64,000 nt of DNA from Physcomitrium patens (GCF_000002425.4 NC_037258.1:19276704-19340703), one strand, 5' to 3'. Positions 1 to 15,129 are shown, numbered from the stretch's first letter. Numbers and translations are program-made. Notes: generated by a model not told the origin, from the letters alone.

Positions 1-3000
1 ACAAGAAATTTTTAAAAAATAAAAAATAAAAAATAAAATATTAATTATATTTTTAAAAAATATAAATATAAATTTTTAAAGAAAAATAAAGAATCCTAAA
101 AAAATATTAAAAATAAATTTTTTGATGTAATCTTAATTGAAACCTTAATTAAACCTTAATCAAATCTTAAGTCAAATCTTAATTAAAATCCTAATAAAAT
201 CTCAAATTCTAAAGAAATCCTAATCAAATCCTAGTTAAATTTTAAACCAAATCTCAAGCAAATCCTAATCCTAATCGAATCCTAGACCAAATCCTAAGTA
301 CTAATCAAATTGTAGACAAATCCTAAATCAAATCTTGTAGCAAATTAGAACTTCAACAACTAATGATTGAACTGTTGATATCAATTTAAAAATTTCATAC
401 TTCTTATAATCTTAATTAAGAAGAAGCATAAAAAAGATGAAATCAATTATACTTACTAATTAAAAAAAATACAAGATAATCCAATCGGGTGTTGGGTAGC
501 TTCATCTTCCAACCTAAATATTGAACTTCTACCACCAATACCTCCTTCTTGAATTGTTAAATTGCTTTCAATTTCATTTAAACATTAGAAATTGAGTCTA
601 ATATCCATAAAAAAATTTCACTTCAATCCAATTAGTAGATTGTTGAAAAGCTTAGAAATATTCATTGACCCTCAAACTCCTATTTTTAAGACATCAACCT
701 TTAAAAACCTTCACATACTTTGATGTAATTATTTGATTGACTTTAAAATTTCCATATATATTTATAACTAGTACACCAAAATAATATTCAAAATTCACCT
801 ATACTTAGATTATAGAATTCAAGAAACTTCTAAATTTATAAACACATTTTTATTATTCAAAATCTAAACTAACCAAGAAAATCACTAACTTTGAAAATCC
901 TTCAAAAGATAAATATTAATTCAATTGACATAAAATCAATGCTTCAAAAGCTTTTCTTAAGTTTGCTTTCAAATTCCACTCTTTAATCTACCAAAGAACT
1001 CTAAAGTTGCCATATAGACATAGTTTTATACCTTGGGATTTGATTTTGATTTAAGTTGATAACCAATTTCCTATGGATATCAATTTTTGGTAATTTGAAA
1101 TAAGTTTTGATTTATCCTATTTATAATTATCTTTTTAATATACCTAGATAAATTTATTTGGCTCATTTATGCCTCTACAAAATAAATAGAAGTCCCTTCT
1201 ATAAAAAAACAGCATTAAGATGAAATCTTTTACTACCTTTCTATCTTTTATCTTTATTTTTCTACTACATACTTTTGCTAGGCTCTTCTATAATAACATC
1301 CATATTTTTATTTTTTACTATATAGTTGTGTTATCACACAACAATGTGTTGGTAGCTTATAGTATAAGCAAACCATGTGGAGTACATATAGAAAACTTGC
1401 CTTGTAAGTTAAGACATGTATTTTACAAATTAGACATGGATTGGAGGTCCTATAGAACATGGCCATGTAACTTTTAGTTAGATAGTATTTATAGAAATAA
1501 GAGTGAAGCTTTCTTCACTCTTGTTAATTCCTTTCTTGCTTTTAGTCTAATTTCAAGGATTTCTAATTTTCTTGTCTTTTGACAATAGCCATTTTACTTT
1601 CTTTTGAATATAAATACTTTTTTATTTCTATTTTTTCATCTTTCTTTGAAAAAATTCTCACTTATTTATTTTTCTTCATCAAGTTCTTGTCCTTGATACA
1701 AAGTCTTATATATAGATTTTAAATATCATCTGATTATTTATCTCTATCTCTAAGTATTAAAATGAACAAATAACAAGGTTTTTATTGCATTTAAACATAG
1801 CTAGAAAATATCAATAATGTGTGAAAAAATAATAGTTATAGAAGAATAAGTATAAGATGAGGTGTTAGAAGAAGTTCTTTTTTTTTTTTACAAAATTTAT
1901 TATTTATCTTTTAAAAAGTAATTTTTATATATTTATATACTATAGTATTTTTAATATTGATTGATTCTACTTTTCTTACATTTGTATTGTTATATAATGA
2001 AGAAATTCAGTGACATAAATCCTTATATTGTTGTATGACAAGTAGAATGGTTTTTGAAGAAATTTTTATATTGAAGAAAGAAGGAAGGGAAGAATTTGAG
2101 TTGTTGCAAGAAGAAAGAGCTGTAGAAAGCACTATAGGATTAGAAGAAGAGTGGAAGTATGCAATGAACAATGCAACATATATTGAATATTCTCCTCTCT
2201 AATTTCTACAATGATATATATTTTTTTATCTATATTTTTGTCAAATTATAAAAAAGATTCTATATTAATATAATTTTGAGATAAAAATAGAAGAATAAAT
2301 AAGATAAGTTTATTTGCATCAAAAGATCAAAAGAAAGCTTAGCAAGTTAAGTTTAATGATATTTATTATTGCCAACAATGCAAACAATAGAAAAGTAAAT
2401 TTATCACATACTTGAAGTTAGATCTATACATCTTTAGATAAGAGAAGGTTGTATCCAAAGAACTCCAATCTGATTATACAACATTAAATGTGGTGGCCAT
2501 AAGAAAAATGTGCTTTAAAATCATTAAAATCCTAAAAGCCCCTTCTTGTTTTTTCTAACATTCAAAATAATGCCAAGAATATCATTGGTAATGCAATCAG
2601 TTGGACCTTCTTTTCCTACACAACTTAATAGAAAATATATCCTCTCTAATTAAGTGTATACATCAACAATTGTATCTCTTTATTAAAAACTAACTTATGA
2701 GGGATGAAAGTCAAGGTGAAATTTGATTAACTGGAAGGAACATCTTTTTTTATTAGATGATGTCATATATATATACATATATAAAGTTGTGGTCTATGAC
2801 CTTGGCTAGAATTATATGAAAATTGAATAATTATTGGATCTAAGTGAACTTATCTTTGCCACTTGAAGAATTGATCAATGCTTCTACTTACTTTAACCTT
2901 GATTAATATTTTTCTACTTGAATTTAATTTTAATTTGCTTACACTACCAAATAGAAAAGATGGATATATGCCAAAACCTTTGAATAATCTTTAAGTCAAA

Positions 3001-3377
3001 ATTTGTACTTAAAATAGATCAAATCAAAGTTGGATATTTTATAATAAAAATTCCTACTTATTAATCTTATAAAAAATATTTAATTTATATACTTGTATTT
3101 ATTAAATGCAAGTACATAGTTGAAGTGGTTGTTTAGCCACCACTCAATATTCATAACTATTTCTTTGTTACACATATAATTGATTAAATATAATTGATTC
3201 GGCTTAAGTTTTAATGGTTGGATACTTTGAATATTAAAAATCAATCTTAAGTATTAATTAATACACATTTTTTATACAAAAAAGAAATCTATAGTGGTGC
3301 TATTAATTTATCAAGTTATATGGCCCTTCCATCTTGTATGCAAGGCCTTCTTCTTTGGTTTCAATAATAATTTTGAT

Positions 3378-3412
<35 letters not shown>

Positions 3413-4777
3413 GAGATTATTCACATTTTTCAAGATAAATCTTTTCTTCTTTTATTCTTTTGCATGTCTTCTTTACAATCTTTGCAAAGATCAATCCGTC
3501 TTCCTTGATGTTGTATTCATTTAATTTGCTATTGAGTGCACATTTAGATTTTTTTTTTTTTTTTTTTTTTTAATTACATCTAAAATTTCATTAGGCACAT
3601 GAGTAGTTTCAGGTATTAGAGCAATCTATGAGATCTTGGTCCCTTCAAAGATAGAGATCTGTTTGAGCACTCTATTAATTGAGAAAATAGAAATAGTTGA
3701 AGCAAATTATGATGTTGCAAAAATAGGATAAATATTATCCACCATTGTTACACATTCCATCATTTAGATCTTGCTTCTTTGTCAATCAATAAGGTAGTAC
3801 TCACTTCATTATCAATTACAAGTTTTTACTATTCTTTTTGGATTTAGCCAACAGATTGTTGTATTTTTATTTAGAAAGAATTATATGCTTAATGTGGCTT
3901 GTGTTCTATTATTCAATAATGTCCTCTTCTATTTCTAGCATTAGAAAGTTGTTTACAATTTCTTTATGTATGATGCACATTATATTTTGCTTCAATATAA
4001 TCTTTGTGGAGAATCAAGCATTAGTAGTCATTATCTTGGAAATAATAGTCTTTTCTAACTCTTGATGATGTGATTGCTTGACTGCAATGTTTTTGGTCTA
4101 CTCTTTGATTCAATACTTTAACTTGTCATGTTATCCTATTTTGCTTTTGCATTGATTATTAACTTGACTTTGTGGCTTTAGGGCCACATGTTGGTTGTTG
4201 AATATGTCCACCTAATCAGGGTTTGACTCAACCAATATAAACCTTCATTACTTCTTTAATTATATATACCTAAGATATACTTAAGGATGTTCAAGATCCC
4301 CTATTTCTAATATAACTCATCTAACACTAAAGTATTGTGATCATAATTAAAAAAATAAAAAAAATTCAACCATCTTCTTCTACTTAGCCTAATAATTAAT
4401 TAGAAACAAAAAATTGGTCTCTAATAATTAAAGACTACAAAATAATGTACAAAACGGATAATATATATGAATATATTGTTTTGAGATGAGATTATTATAT
4501 TCTTATTTAATTTTTAAAAAATTCTAATAGATTATAAATAGAATAATATTAAAATATATGAATTTTAATAAATTTAACATATATATGTATGTTGTATTGA
4601 TGAAAAGATTAAAGTTTAGTTTATCATAAAGTATTGAGTTCTAAAAAATATATTTAATTTTATATTTATTTATAAAAAATTAAATAGAATCTTAAAAAGG
4701 TGATTGAAAAAATATATTTAAAATCCCTAATTATATTCAAGGTATATTTTTTAAAATTAATAAAAATAAATTTTATT

Positions 4778-4808
<31 letters not shown>

Positions 4809-5870
4809 ATTTTATATACAAATCTACAAAGTTAAGGTATTTAGGACTTATAAATATATTAAAATTGAATATTTTTAAAAGAATAATTTGAATTTGTAAA
4901 ATAGATTAAAATCACAATAAATATAAAAAATAAAGATGATTATAATAATAGTTGTAAATAAAAATTACAATTAAATATGGTAACGTTAAACAATAATAAC
5001 AATATTTTTCTAGCATTTAATTATAACTAATATTTATGTATCTTATAATTTTTTTTGTTTAAAAATTTAATACTTTTTTTATTTGTATACTAGATGCTAA
5101 ATACGAAAACAAGTTAAAATTAAATTTGAATGTATTAGATCTATAAGACTTAATCTTAATTTAGAATCTCATATTTATTTATTTTTAAGTATTTTCAAAA
5201 ATGTTGAATCATACATAATTATTAATATGATGTAAATATTTTAAACATTTTATTAAGGTGCTTTAAAGTAGGTTTTACTTGTGTTGTAAATTTTTATCAC
5301 TAACTATACCAAATAATGTTAATGATGTGTGTAATTATCAAATTAGACAATGAATGCATAGCATGGGTTGATCAAATGGTAAAGTGTTTTTAATTGGTCT
5401 AAAGAAGTGGCTAATTAAATATATCTTATTACTTATATGTTGTTTAAATAGATAATGTTAAGAAAGTCAAAAATATAGATGGTATTTTTAGAGAAATAGA
5501 AGACCAACATGGTATTACTACTATGAAATCTACTTTTTAAGAGGAAAATGTGAAGAAACACAATTTGTGGATAATATTAATGGAAAAAATTGTGAAAGAT
5601 GGTTTCTAATCATACCCTAACTTCATAATCAATACAACTACTACAGCAAATTCTTAAGTGAAACCTAATCTATTTCCATCAAGGACATCGATTGCTTATT
5701 TGATCTTTATTTTCTTATCCATCCATCCAAATTAATTTGTTTTTGAAGAAATATTATAAATCATGTCTTCATCCTCGAATTGCCCACAAATATGTTGGGC
5801 AGTGCAAGTGTTATCTACGGTCAACAGATACGCCACCCAAGAGTAACGGCAGAGTTAGAAATTTGACCAT
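1..5870. other. AT-rich intergenic DNA without a recognisable gene
   Basis: The stretch is dominated by A/T, with poly-T runs (about 3382-3411 and 3549-3571) and a (TA)n run near 4784-4808. Open frames here are short, low-complexity and rich in F/I/Y/K, as expected by chance in AT-rich DNA. A degenerate repeat at 127-350 is listed separately. Old transposon remnants are likely but I could not assign any. Confidence 0.7.
127..350 (-). repeat. Degenerate 11-12-bp repeat (AATCCTAATCAA-like)
   Basis: Many diverged iterations of AAATCCTAATC-like units are visible, separated by A/T-rich spacers. The same family appears in the opposite orientation at 31420-31740. It resembles neither a perfect telomere array nor a simple microsatellite. 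Its origin is unknown. Confidence 0.6.
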
Positions 5871-8800
5871 GATTATGACAAATTAATCAGGATCTTAGCG
5901 GGTAGATTTTGGGAGAATGATGAAGCCCAGCAATGATATGTGCAGGGCGTCAGGAAGGAGGACGCCCATGTGGGTTGGGGTTGGGAGGGGGGGGGGGGGG
6001 GTGGATGGGTTCCAGTTTTACTCGCCCTGGTGCCGCAGCCATTTTGCTTCTCTGGAACCAGCCGCTCGCAAGATTCAGGCGATCAAGTGGGACCACGGAT
6101 TGCTAGTGAGCAGATCCAAGTGAGGATAGTGGAAGCTGCTGGGAGTACACATCGGCGTCGGAATCCATATCCTCCCCACAGACACGTCGCTTCGCTTCCT
6201 CAGTTCTTATCCACTGCCTTCCACTTTTTGTCCCTCGTCTGCCACTATTTTCGTGTACAAACTGGCCGCCGTATAATGTGGTTTGATCATGCCCCAATGC
6301 TGGTGTCGAAGAGCTGGGTGGGTATCGAGTTTACCCTACCTCATCAATTTGTGACAGTCCACGCCGCTCAGTCCCAGCTTGAGTGCATTGCCATGGGGTC
6401 TGGTTTGTCTATGCCGATTCCAGGCTTTGAAACTTGCTGAATACCCACGTTGTGAACCAAAATTTGGAAATATTAACAAGAACTCAGTGGGAGAGTGGAT
6501 GTCAATGAATGGCTTTCTCAAAGGAGGGTGAATTTCTCATCAAGTTCAGTTTGAGAATTTCCATATGTACAAGCCAGAACATGCTTCTACGGTCCTTTGC
6601 CTGCAACAAACAGACAGACAGAGCGTAGGCTGGGAGGGGACGAAGAGGTCCTGAGGAGATTATTGCAACGGAGGCGCAAGCGTTGAATACCAACATTCAT
6701 TGTGACTGATCGCAGTGGTACGTCGTGACGGGATGTGGATGGAGTGTGGGTGTTTTACCTCTCGAGCTGTGGCCCTGAAAATTTTGCACGTAACAGCACC
6801 TTTCGAGTCTCTGCCTGCTGCAGGTGTTCACGACAGAGCTTCGTCACTATTCAGCTTGGCTGAAAAGATAGTGAATAGCTCCCGTACACAAACTCCACCG
6901 ATGCAATCTCCAGGTGATGCAGTATCCGAATGCTGTTGCGGCGACTGCAAGTGATCTGATGAGAAATACATTTTCTTCACGAGGAACACGTACCGAGCAT
7001 CCGAGCTGAGAATTTACAAGGGCCAAAGAAATTCCACCATCGCAACCAATTACACTTTCACTGAAGATAGTTACGTTAATTTCGGAGGAAGGTCAGCCAA
7101 AAAGATCACAACAGGTGGATGGAAGATCTTCCCGGCTCTGTTTGGTGAATTGTTGGGACTACATTATTATGATGGATCACACAAACATGGTAGCTAGCAG
7201 CGTCTTGGTTTCGAAGCGCGGGATGTTGAACATTGCCTTTTGTTGGCATATTGTCTTTCGTCACCACAATGTTGATGATCCTGATTCATGCATTCTAGAT
7301 CATACCATAACTTCGTGTGTGGATGGGTGGTCCTCCTGGGGTTGGCGTGTTTTGAGACTGTTGAATTGGGGCTTGTCCGTGTTGGGCCCTATGTATCTCC
7401 GGTCATTCGCCATGTTGTCGTTTCCGTCTTCGTGTTCTTCGTCATTACAGCTTGCTTGAATGCAATCAGATATACCAAAGTTGGGTACTTATGGGATGGT
7501 TTAGAAGACCTTCCGACAAGGTGACAGTTGCAGATGGCTGTCGCACCAATCCTGCAGAATCTGCTGGTCCATGATGACCCAGCACGGTGACGTTAGTGGA
7601 GAGAATCAAGGGCATGTTAAACTGCATTCCGATTCCAACGGGGCTGACGCTGCTGATTGTGGTGCTCGCGCAAGTTCAAACGTGGACGACGCCGCAGGCA
7701 TACACCATGGACAGACGCATCGGAGCACAGGCGTTACCGTCATCGTCGGCCACGCGAGGTTCTTCGAGTTTTTCCACAACAAATCACCCCTTGGGGTCTG
7801 CTACCTCGGTTCGACATTTCTAGATATTTTGCAGTCCAGACATTCCTCAACCAATCGTCGGATGAATGTTTTAGAGAATTAGTTCTGCTACAAATTGGCA
7901 AGTTCAAGCTCTGTAGATGAACATTCATTGACGGTCAGCCGATGGAAGTAACTAACCCGTACTAGAGTATTTCTTCCGACGTGCTGTAGCGCTGTTTGTC
8001 TCCACACATTTCCAGCTCCCATGTAAGGAAACGTCGTACATTCTTTCTAGCGCTCACGCTGTCGAAGAAGACAACAACCTTGAGCTATTGATGAGCTCTA
8101 CATATAGCGAGTGACCGTGGCTTGCTATTTTGGCGTCTCAGATCCGTGTCAGTATACTTGGTGATTGTTTGTACAATGACTTAACGAGACAACGAAGGTT
8201 CTAAGTGCTATATCAGCATGTTCTCTTCAAGGGGGATGTATCATCAACCCAGACAGCTCCATAACTGATGCCTCGTCGTCGCAGGTTGAGGAAACTTGTG
8301 ACTAACGCACGAAAGTACTAAAACGATGACCCTAATCGCCACCTCCTTTTCAGAAGCTTCACTGAGAGTTTTGCTCACATTGGTGCAGTCTGAGATGCGT
8401 GATTAATCGACCATGAAGTTCGACTTGGGCATTCGAGATTTTCCTGGGGTAAGGATCAAATCTTTTCATGCTAAAAGCAGTGCGAAAAGCGTACTAAGAG
8501 GAGTCTATTTTTGCCTCCTCCATGAGGAGCAGGGTTTCTGGTCGTAAACGATCGCCACACATAGATCCACACGGCCATATACTCTTGTCAGAACAATACA
8601 TTGAAGTCTCATGCAAAACCATGAATTCCTGAACCTCAATTCTGATCCACAGACTTTAGCCTTCAGGTGTGGTCAATAGACTTAAAATAAAACTAAACTA
8701 AAAAAAACATACCCCATTTCCCGAAAATGCCTCGCAATCCTCGTATTCAGAACACGGGAAAAAGAAAATAGAAAAAAGAAAACAAAACAAGAATCGTGTG

Positions 8801-10444
8801 GCGCTGAGTAATTATGAACACGACAATTAGAAGGCTGATCAATCGGTGGGTTCAAATGATCACATCAGCAGCGTACCAGCCTTCTCGCTAACACCGGCAT
8901 TTGATTATATTATAACTAATCCATAGTACAGCATTGGAACGGCATGCTCCATGCCCTAGCAATGGTGCCAAGATCCTATTGACGATCCTTATGAAACTGC
9001 CTTCTATGCACTGACATCAACATTCATTGATTTCCAGAATGTGAAGCTGCTTCAATGCGTTCCTCCTGGTGAGTACCCGTCTTCCCAGGCAACAGCGCCA
9101 TGACTTGTATGCCATCCAGGTCTTTGTACCCCGAAATACTGCTCAAGTCAAACGAGCGTGAAGACTGGATCTCAAGGAAATGTTAAATTTACCATTGACT
9201 CTGCCCTGATTAGTGGGTTCCAGCTGACCAGATTAGCGACAGAAACATCGGATTAAGGTCCTGTCAGTATGTTGCCAGGCTCCTAATTATGAGGTTTTAG
9301 CATGACTCGCAAAGTGTTGCATCCTGCTGGACTAAACCTGCCACAGCTTGGAACCGCAGGGCATGGCGTTTCGGCAGCCTACCTCTGCAAGCAATGGCCA
9401 CCTTAATTGACGGTGGCGCAGGTGCCCTGGCAGATTGACTGCAGTGATGGAAATGGGGATGCTATTAGCTTAATTCCATTGGATCGGAAAGATTATCTCC
9501 AGATATCCTATTGAATGGCGGAATCCGCGTTCACCTCACTCACGGGTACATGCCCCCCAGTCGGTGAGCACTTCGCTCGCATGTTTCTCCATCTGATAAG
9601 GTGCGCGGGGTCATGACACTGCCTGCGATTGTCCGGCTCATCCCTGTGAGCAATATTGCCGAGGTCGTGAATGTGCCACACATTCCAGTGCCCGACGCAT
9701 AGTCTCAGTTCAAACTCCACTGCATCATCCTTTTGTGAATGCAGCGTACGGTGGCACTGAAATTCATGATCCGAAAGCGCGTCAGTTGTGTGCGAGGATT
9801 GACGTCTCTTGGCCTTTATTGCGGTGTCGGAATTGGGTGCAAGAGAGAATTCTTTTGCATACACGTGATTCAGCGTTCTAAAAGTAGTAAAAGCTGATTG
9901 ACAATTTGATCTGGCCAATCACTCCCTGTGCAATAGTGTCAATGTGTCTGGAGAGACATCCCCATCTCAGCCCTGGTTGAATTACCATGTCAATTTGTGG
10001 ATTTAAGTCTGTGCACCGGACGGTACAGCTGGACTTCAATTGATGGCGATGTCTTCTGCCACTAAGGTAATTCAACCTTTGCCTCTAGCTGCAATCAGCT
10101 GCCCCCCCTTCTAGGACTTCCCAGTTTTCTCATGTATCCACGAATCCATTGACAAGCTCCAATCCGTCGAATACTTAAATCGATCGCTGGCTTATTCCAG
10201 CTAACCTTAGATTCACTACATTAGTCTTTGACTACAACAAAGTGGAATCAACGGGCTGGAGCTGGAACTAATGCCTCAGTGGGGTGCAGTCGCTGCCCTT
10301 GGGCCTAGGGGAAGTTGGAAGCTTACTAACAGGAGTGAGACTTGGCAGGAGGGAAATCTAGGCTAGCGTGATGTTGGAGGGCATTGTACGAGGCATCTCA
10401 GTTAGAACATCAACACATTCTGGAACAAGGAAGGAGGAAGCGGG
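5871..10444. other. GC-balanced stretch with decayed coding sequence
   Basis: Base composition jumps from AT-rich to about 50% GC at 5.87 kb, like the gene islands elsewhere in the window. Frames are short and interrupted on both strands. Apart from the transporter-like remnant at about 7290-7925, I recognise no protein. The last few hundred bases before 10445 should hold the promoter and 5' leader of the neprosin-domain gene, but I see no convincing TATA box there. Confidence 0.5.
7290..7925 (+). pseudogene. Probable NPF (NRT1/PTR) transporter pseudogene fragment
   Basis: The frame beginning at about 7587 reads VTLVERIKGML, then a hydrophobic stretch, then AQ, then QAYTMDRRIGAQ. This matches the conserved order V-E-x-x-K, a transmembrane helix, A-Q, and Q-x-x-T-M-D-R-x-I-G in plant NPF/PTR proton-coupled nitrate and peptide transporters. 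The continuation (VLRVF...RYFAV, from about 7730) is in another frame, so at least one frameshift is needed. Upstream, 7290-7520 encodes a hydrophobic segment starting SPVIRHVVV that could be the preceding helix. No start codon, N-terminal half or C-terminal helices could be assembled. The family call rests on one motif block and is moderate. Confidence 0.45.
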
Positions 10445-12505
10445 ATGTCAAGGCGCCACAAGCCTCAGGTATTCACAGCAACACTGATCGGGATTCTGTT
10501 CTACGCGTGCATCCACACTCAGCTGCGTCCAGCTTGCGCTTCTTCTGCCAAGTCCCGCTTCTTCCGCAGCCAGCGCAAACTCGCCGAGATTCACAGACAT
10601 CTCGCCCAAGTGAACAAACCTGCCGTCATATCAATCCAGGTATATATATATAAGTTTTAAATTCATTTAATTTTTGAAAACTTTCACCCTCCCTCTCTTA
10701 CGCTATTCCATTCCTCATAGGGCTTTTCGTTCAAACTTTCTCAGTTCGCAGTGTTGACCAGAAACGCCACAGCCATAGCGCCAATCCAGCAAGGCTTGTC
10801 CGAGTGGAGTCTCACTGCATGTGCTAGTAGGCGGTTGCATCATGTCGGAGATTTTCATGCAGGAAAGCCCGGCGTCTTAAATGTGATGGACATCCTCGTA
10901 ATCAGCCGAGTTTGCGAGTTTACCATAGCTCACGGAAGTGCATTCGGGGCACCAGTACACACGTCAGATGTCCAGACGCCGGATATTAGCTTGGGTGTTC
11001 ACCTCCGCGACTTCCCCCGTTAACCTAGATGATGTTTGTTGTGGCAAGCAGAGCAACGATGGCGACATTATCGACTGCGTGAATAGCGTCCATCAACCGG
11101 CATTTGACCACCCTGCTCTCCGAAATCATTCCCTCCAGGTTCGCAACTACAGTGAATCACCCGCGTTTCATCAAAGTCCCAGAATGAATTTGTTGTGTGT
11201 TCGAGGGGCTAACAGTTATCGTGTGTGTGTGTGTGATTTGACAGGCCTCGCCAGCGGCGTTTCCTAAGAATTCTTTAGCTGAAGAAGTGCTTCGCAACAA
11301 GACAGGAGAGCCCCCTCCCCAGCTGTGGCACCAAACCGGTCAATCATGTCCACACGGAACTATCCCAATTCGGCGTACTTCAGCGAAAGATGTCCTCCGT
11401 GCCGGCAGCTTGAAGGAGTACATGATGAAGAAGACTGGCCCGTCGTCACCGATTTCTCCTCCGAGCCGCACCTTGCAAACCCAGGCTGACAACAGCCACG
11501 AGCACGCCATCGGTTACATGCGAGGTGACATGCTCTATGGCGCGCAAGCCACGCTGAATGTCTGGAACCCCACTGTTCAAGAGCCTAGCGAATTCAGCCT
11601 CTCGCAAATCTGGGTTTTAGCGGGTACCTTCAACAACGATCTTAACAGCATCGAAGCTGGATGGCAAGTACGTAACATCTATCTGTCTATCTATCTCTTT
11701 CCCGTCAATCTCTTGCGTGAGCATTCGTTCATTGCAATCTTCATTTATGCTTTAGTGGCCCTGAGGATATCTGCACGTCCTTGATACCATGGCAATGGAA
11801 TGTGTAGGTTAGCCCGCTAATTTACGGAGATAGCAACCCACGACTATTCATCTACTGGACGGCGGATGCATACCAAGGGACGGGCTGCTATAATCTGCTG
11901 TGTTCGGGATTCGTCCAGACAAGCAACGCCATCGCAATAGGGGCAGCAATCACGCCGCTCTCAAGTGCCGGCGGGTCGCAATACGACATCAGCATCCTCA
12001 TTTGGAAAGTAAGCGCGCGCTGCGTCTTGAGATCGAACGACTGCTACCCATGGAGAATGCTGTAGGGTGAACGACAAAGCCCGCCACGAGCTTGGATCTA
12101 AAACAGCGTCTGTGAATGTCCTTGCAGGACCCCAGCAGAGGAAACTGGTGGATGCAATTCGGGGAGGATCACTTAGTCGGCTACTGGCCCGCGTCTCTCT
12201 TCACGCATCTTGCAACCAGCGCGTCGATGCTAGAGTGGGGCGGGGAGGTGGTGAATTCACGTCCTGGAGGCCGCCACACGGCCACGCGCATGGGCAGCGG
12301 CCAGTTCCCGGAGAAAGGATTCGGGCAAGCGAGCTACTTGCGCAACATCAAATTCGTGGATGCAAATAATGTGCTGAAAACCCCCTTAGGCATGCGCACC
12401 CTTGCCGAGCACCCAGCCTGCTACAACATCCAAAAGGGCGCGAACGCGCAATGGGGCGCTTTCTTCTTCTACGGCGGTCCCGGCCAGAATGCCGACTGCC
12501 CTTGA
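10445..12505 (+). CDS. Neprosin-domain (DUF4409/DUF239-type) secreted protein
   Basis: Five exons give a consistent 427-residue frame: 10445-10639, 11052-11138, 11245-11667, 11808-12008 and 12128-12505. Introns have GT...AG ends and all junctions are phase 0. The N-terminus has a hydrophobic stretch after a basic start ([15 protein letters not shown]), consistent with a signal peptide. A neprosin-activation-type segment follows ([43 protein letters not shown]). The neprosin domain then has the family's typical motifs: [76 protein letters not shown] and a final cysteine pair. Some members of this plant-expanded family are glutamic prolyl endopeptidases, but peptidase activity is not shown for most. 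The length is normal and there is no internal lesion. The ATG at 10445 was chosen because it gives the signal peptide. Confidence 0.88.
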
Positions 12506-14219
12506 ATCCCCGCAAGCCACCTTCTTGCCTCTGCTTACGGGGATGGCTGGTCCCGTTCCGCGCTATTTGTATCCGCAACGTCCGCGTTCGTGTGCATGAG
12601 ATCCCCGCGCTCCTTCACCCAGTGCTGCCCTGATTGCTGAATGACCCGTGGACGATCGATCACCCCCGTCCCCGACGTCCGCCGGTTTGGCATGAGGAGG
12701 AAGGGGACGCCGTGCGTTGCTTGTTGCAAGCTATTCGGTGTCTGTCGTCTGCCATTCTGCCTGCCTTGCTCCCCGCGCCGCGCCGCGCTTGCAAAACGCC
12801 GCTTCTCATACTTTAAAGTATTCCATGTCGAAACCTGAACGTACTTTAAAAGCTTTGGCCCCGTGCACGTAACTACTGTAGTGGCCTGCTTGACGACAAC
12901 GTGGGTGTGTGGATGAATGGTGATGAATGTTGAGATTCAAAGGCGTTGCCCCAATTTCACACTTTAATTAGTTGCACTACTTTTCTAACACTAATTTACA
13001 TGGAGTCTTCATTTCTGGATCATATAGATTTGGTTTTGGGTTCAATGTCACAAATGACTCCAAAATAGAAATAGTTTCAAATAAGAATTTATATACCAAT
13101 TTTGCATGTTGGTTTGTTTGCTATTTAAGAGGCAAAAAAATGAATAATAAATAAACCCTTATTTTGTTGAAATAGATTCATACATGATTTGAATCAAAAC
13201 CATGTAGAAAGTTTTTTTTATGTTTATTTTTGTTTTTTGAAATTATTTTACAAGTGACTTATTAGGGAAATTATTAATACAACTAAAATTACTTTTTTGA
13301 GCAATTAAGATTTTCTGTAGACATATGTATTTTAGTAAAAAGACATGAAATGCATCTACCCAGACCTTATGATTTTTATGTGAGGTTTGTTTTTGGATTT
13401 TGTGTATATAAGAATTAAAAATAGATTATTCTTTAAAGAAACAAATAATTATTAATTACTGTAGATCCTCATTGAAGAAGAAAATCATTGTTTGATTTAT
13501 TGTTATGCAACAACTAAGTAATGTAACCATCTTTGAGAAAGCAATATGATTTAAACGTACACCCTCTAAGTTCATATCAAAGATCTCTAAGACATCTTAG
13601 TGTAATGGTTACAGAAAGAGATCTACAAAAGAATTCCCTTTCAATTGATTATTTACACTACAAACACAAATGTGCAGACAAATAACCTTAAAATCATAAT
13701 CAAGAAGGTTGATTTTAATTTAAATAGACATGTAAACTTATAAATACACAAGACCATATATATATATATATATATATATATCTTATTAATAAAAAAAATT
13801 ATGATATTTTAAATTGGTATAGATATAATATGTACATTAAAAGACATAATTTAGAATATATCGACCAATTAAAATATTAGTTTGAATGTATATATTTTGT
13901 GATCTGTCCATAAAAAGAAACATACAAAATATTTTTCTTAAAATTAATTAATTCTATTCTAATCACAAGGTGCATGATTTACAAATTTGTGTAGCATATT
14001 CATTACTGCTCGTTAATTATAATGATTTACACATAAAACTAAAATTTGATTTCAAATACTGTTACTATTAATCTAATATTTTTAAAAAATTATTCATTTT
14101 TTATTTGATTGTTATTGGTATTTTATTTATAAAATACTGGGACGTGATATTTGCAGAATAAAGTGATTTTAGACTTAGAGTATATATATTAATTGTATTG
14201 TAGTCCTCAAAATTTATTG

Positions 14220-14257
<38 letters not shown>

Positions 14258-15129
14258 AAATATATAATTGTAGTAAGAAATAGTCAACTTAGAAGGATTA
14301 TCAATTGTTTGTTATTAATTCTCCAAATATTTAGAATTTAAAATAAAAATTTAAAATATGATTTTATTTCTAAAATTAATTACTGTTATATAAAATCAAT
14401 TTTATTTCTTAAATCTATCGATACAATTCTATTAGCATCACATTGATTTTATTTTTAATAATTTAATTCAATTAATATTTAATGATTACTTTTCTTCTTA
14501 AAATATACCTATTTTTTAAAATAATATTTAACATATTTAAATTTTAAATTATTTTATTTTATTGTTGTAATGTAATAAATTTATATAAAATTAGTATTAG
14601 GTAATTTTAGTACTATTGTATATTATGTATGTATGTATGCATATATGTGTATGAAGTTAAAAATAAATAGAAGATCATATTACTTACACTTTATCCTATA
14701 AAAATCTATAAAAGATACTTTTGATTTAGTTTACTTATTCTAAAGATTAAGATTCTTCTTCATTATTCTTTAGTGTTCTAATATTTAATATTAAAAGTTA
14801 TTTTAAAATATATTCTTGACAATATTTTTAAAATTTGTAATGTTTTGTGATTCTTTTATTTTGAAACTTGACCTAGTATAATTTGATTTTTTTTTAATAT
14901 TTAAATTGGTTGTTTTAATGTATTCTATCAAAATTTATAAAATCTTGGTTTTTTTTGTACTACAAATTGATAAGCTAAGTCATTTAAAGCGTCTTATCTT
15001 TTAAACATATTTATAATTTTATAAATAAACTTATATCTTAGTTTATCTCACTATTTTTGAATCTATATATATTATTTAGATATTTAAAATCTTAGTGAAT
15101 GATGTAAAATTACTATCCAATAATAAAGA

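Noticed and set aside
127..350. Interstitial telomere array
   Set aside because: Units resemble TTAGGATTTG, not clean TTTAGGG, and spacing is irregular. A telomeric origin is speculative.
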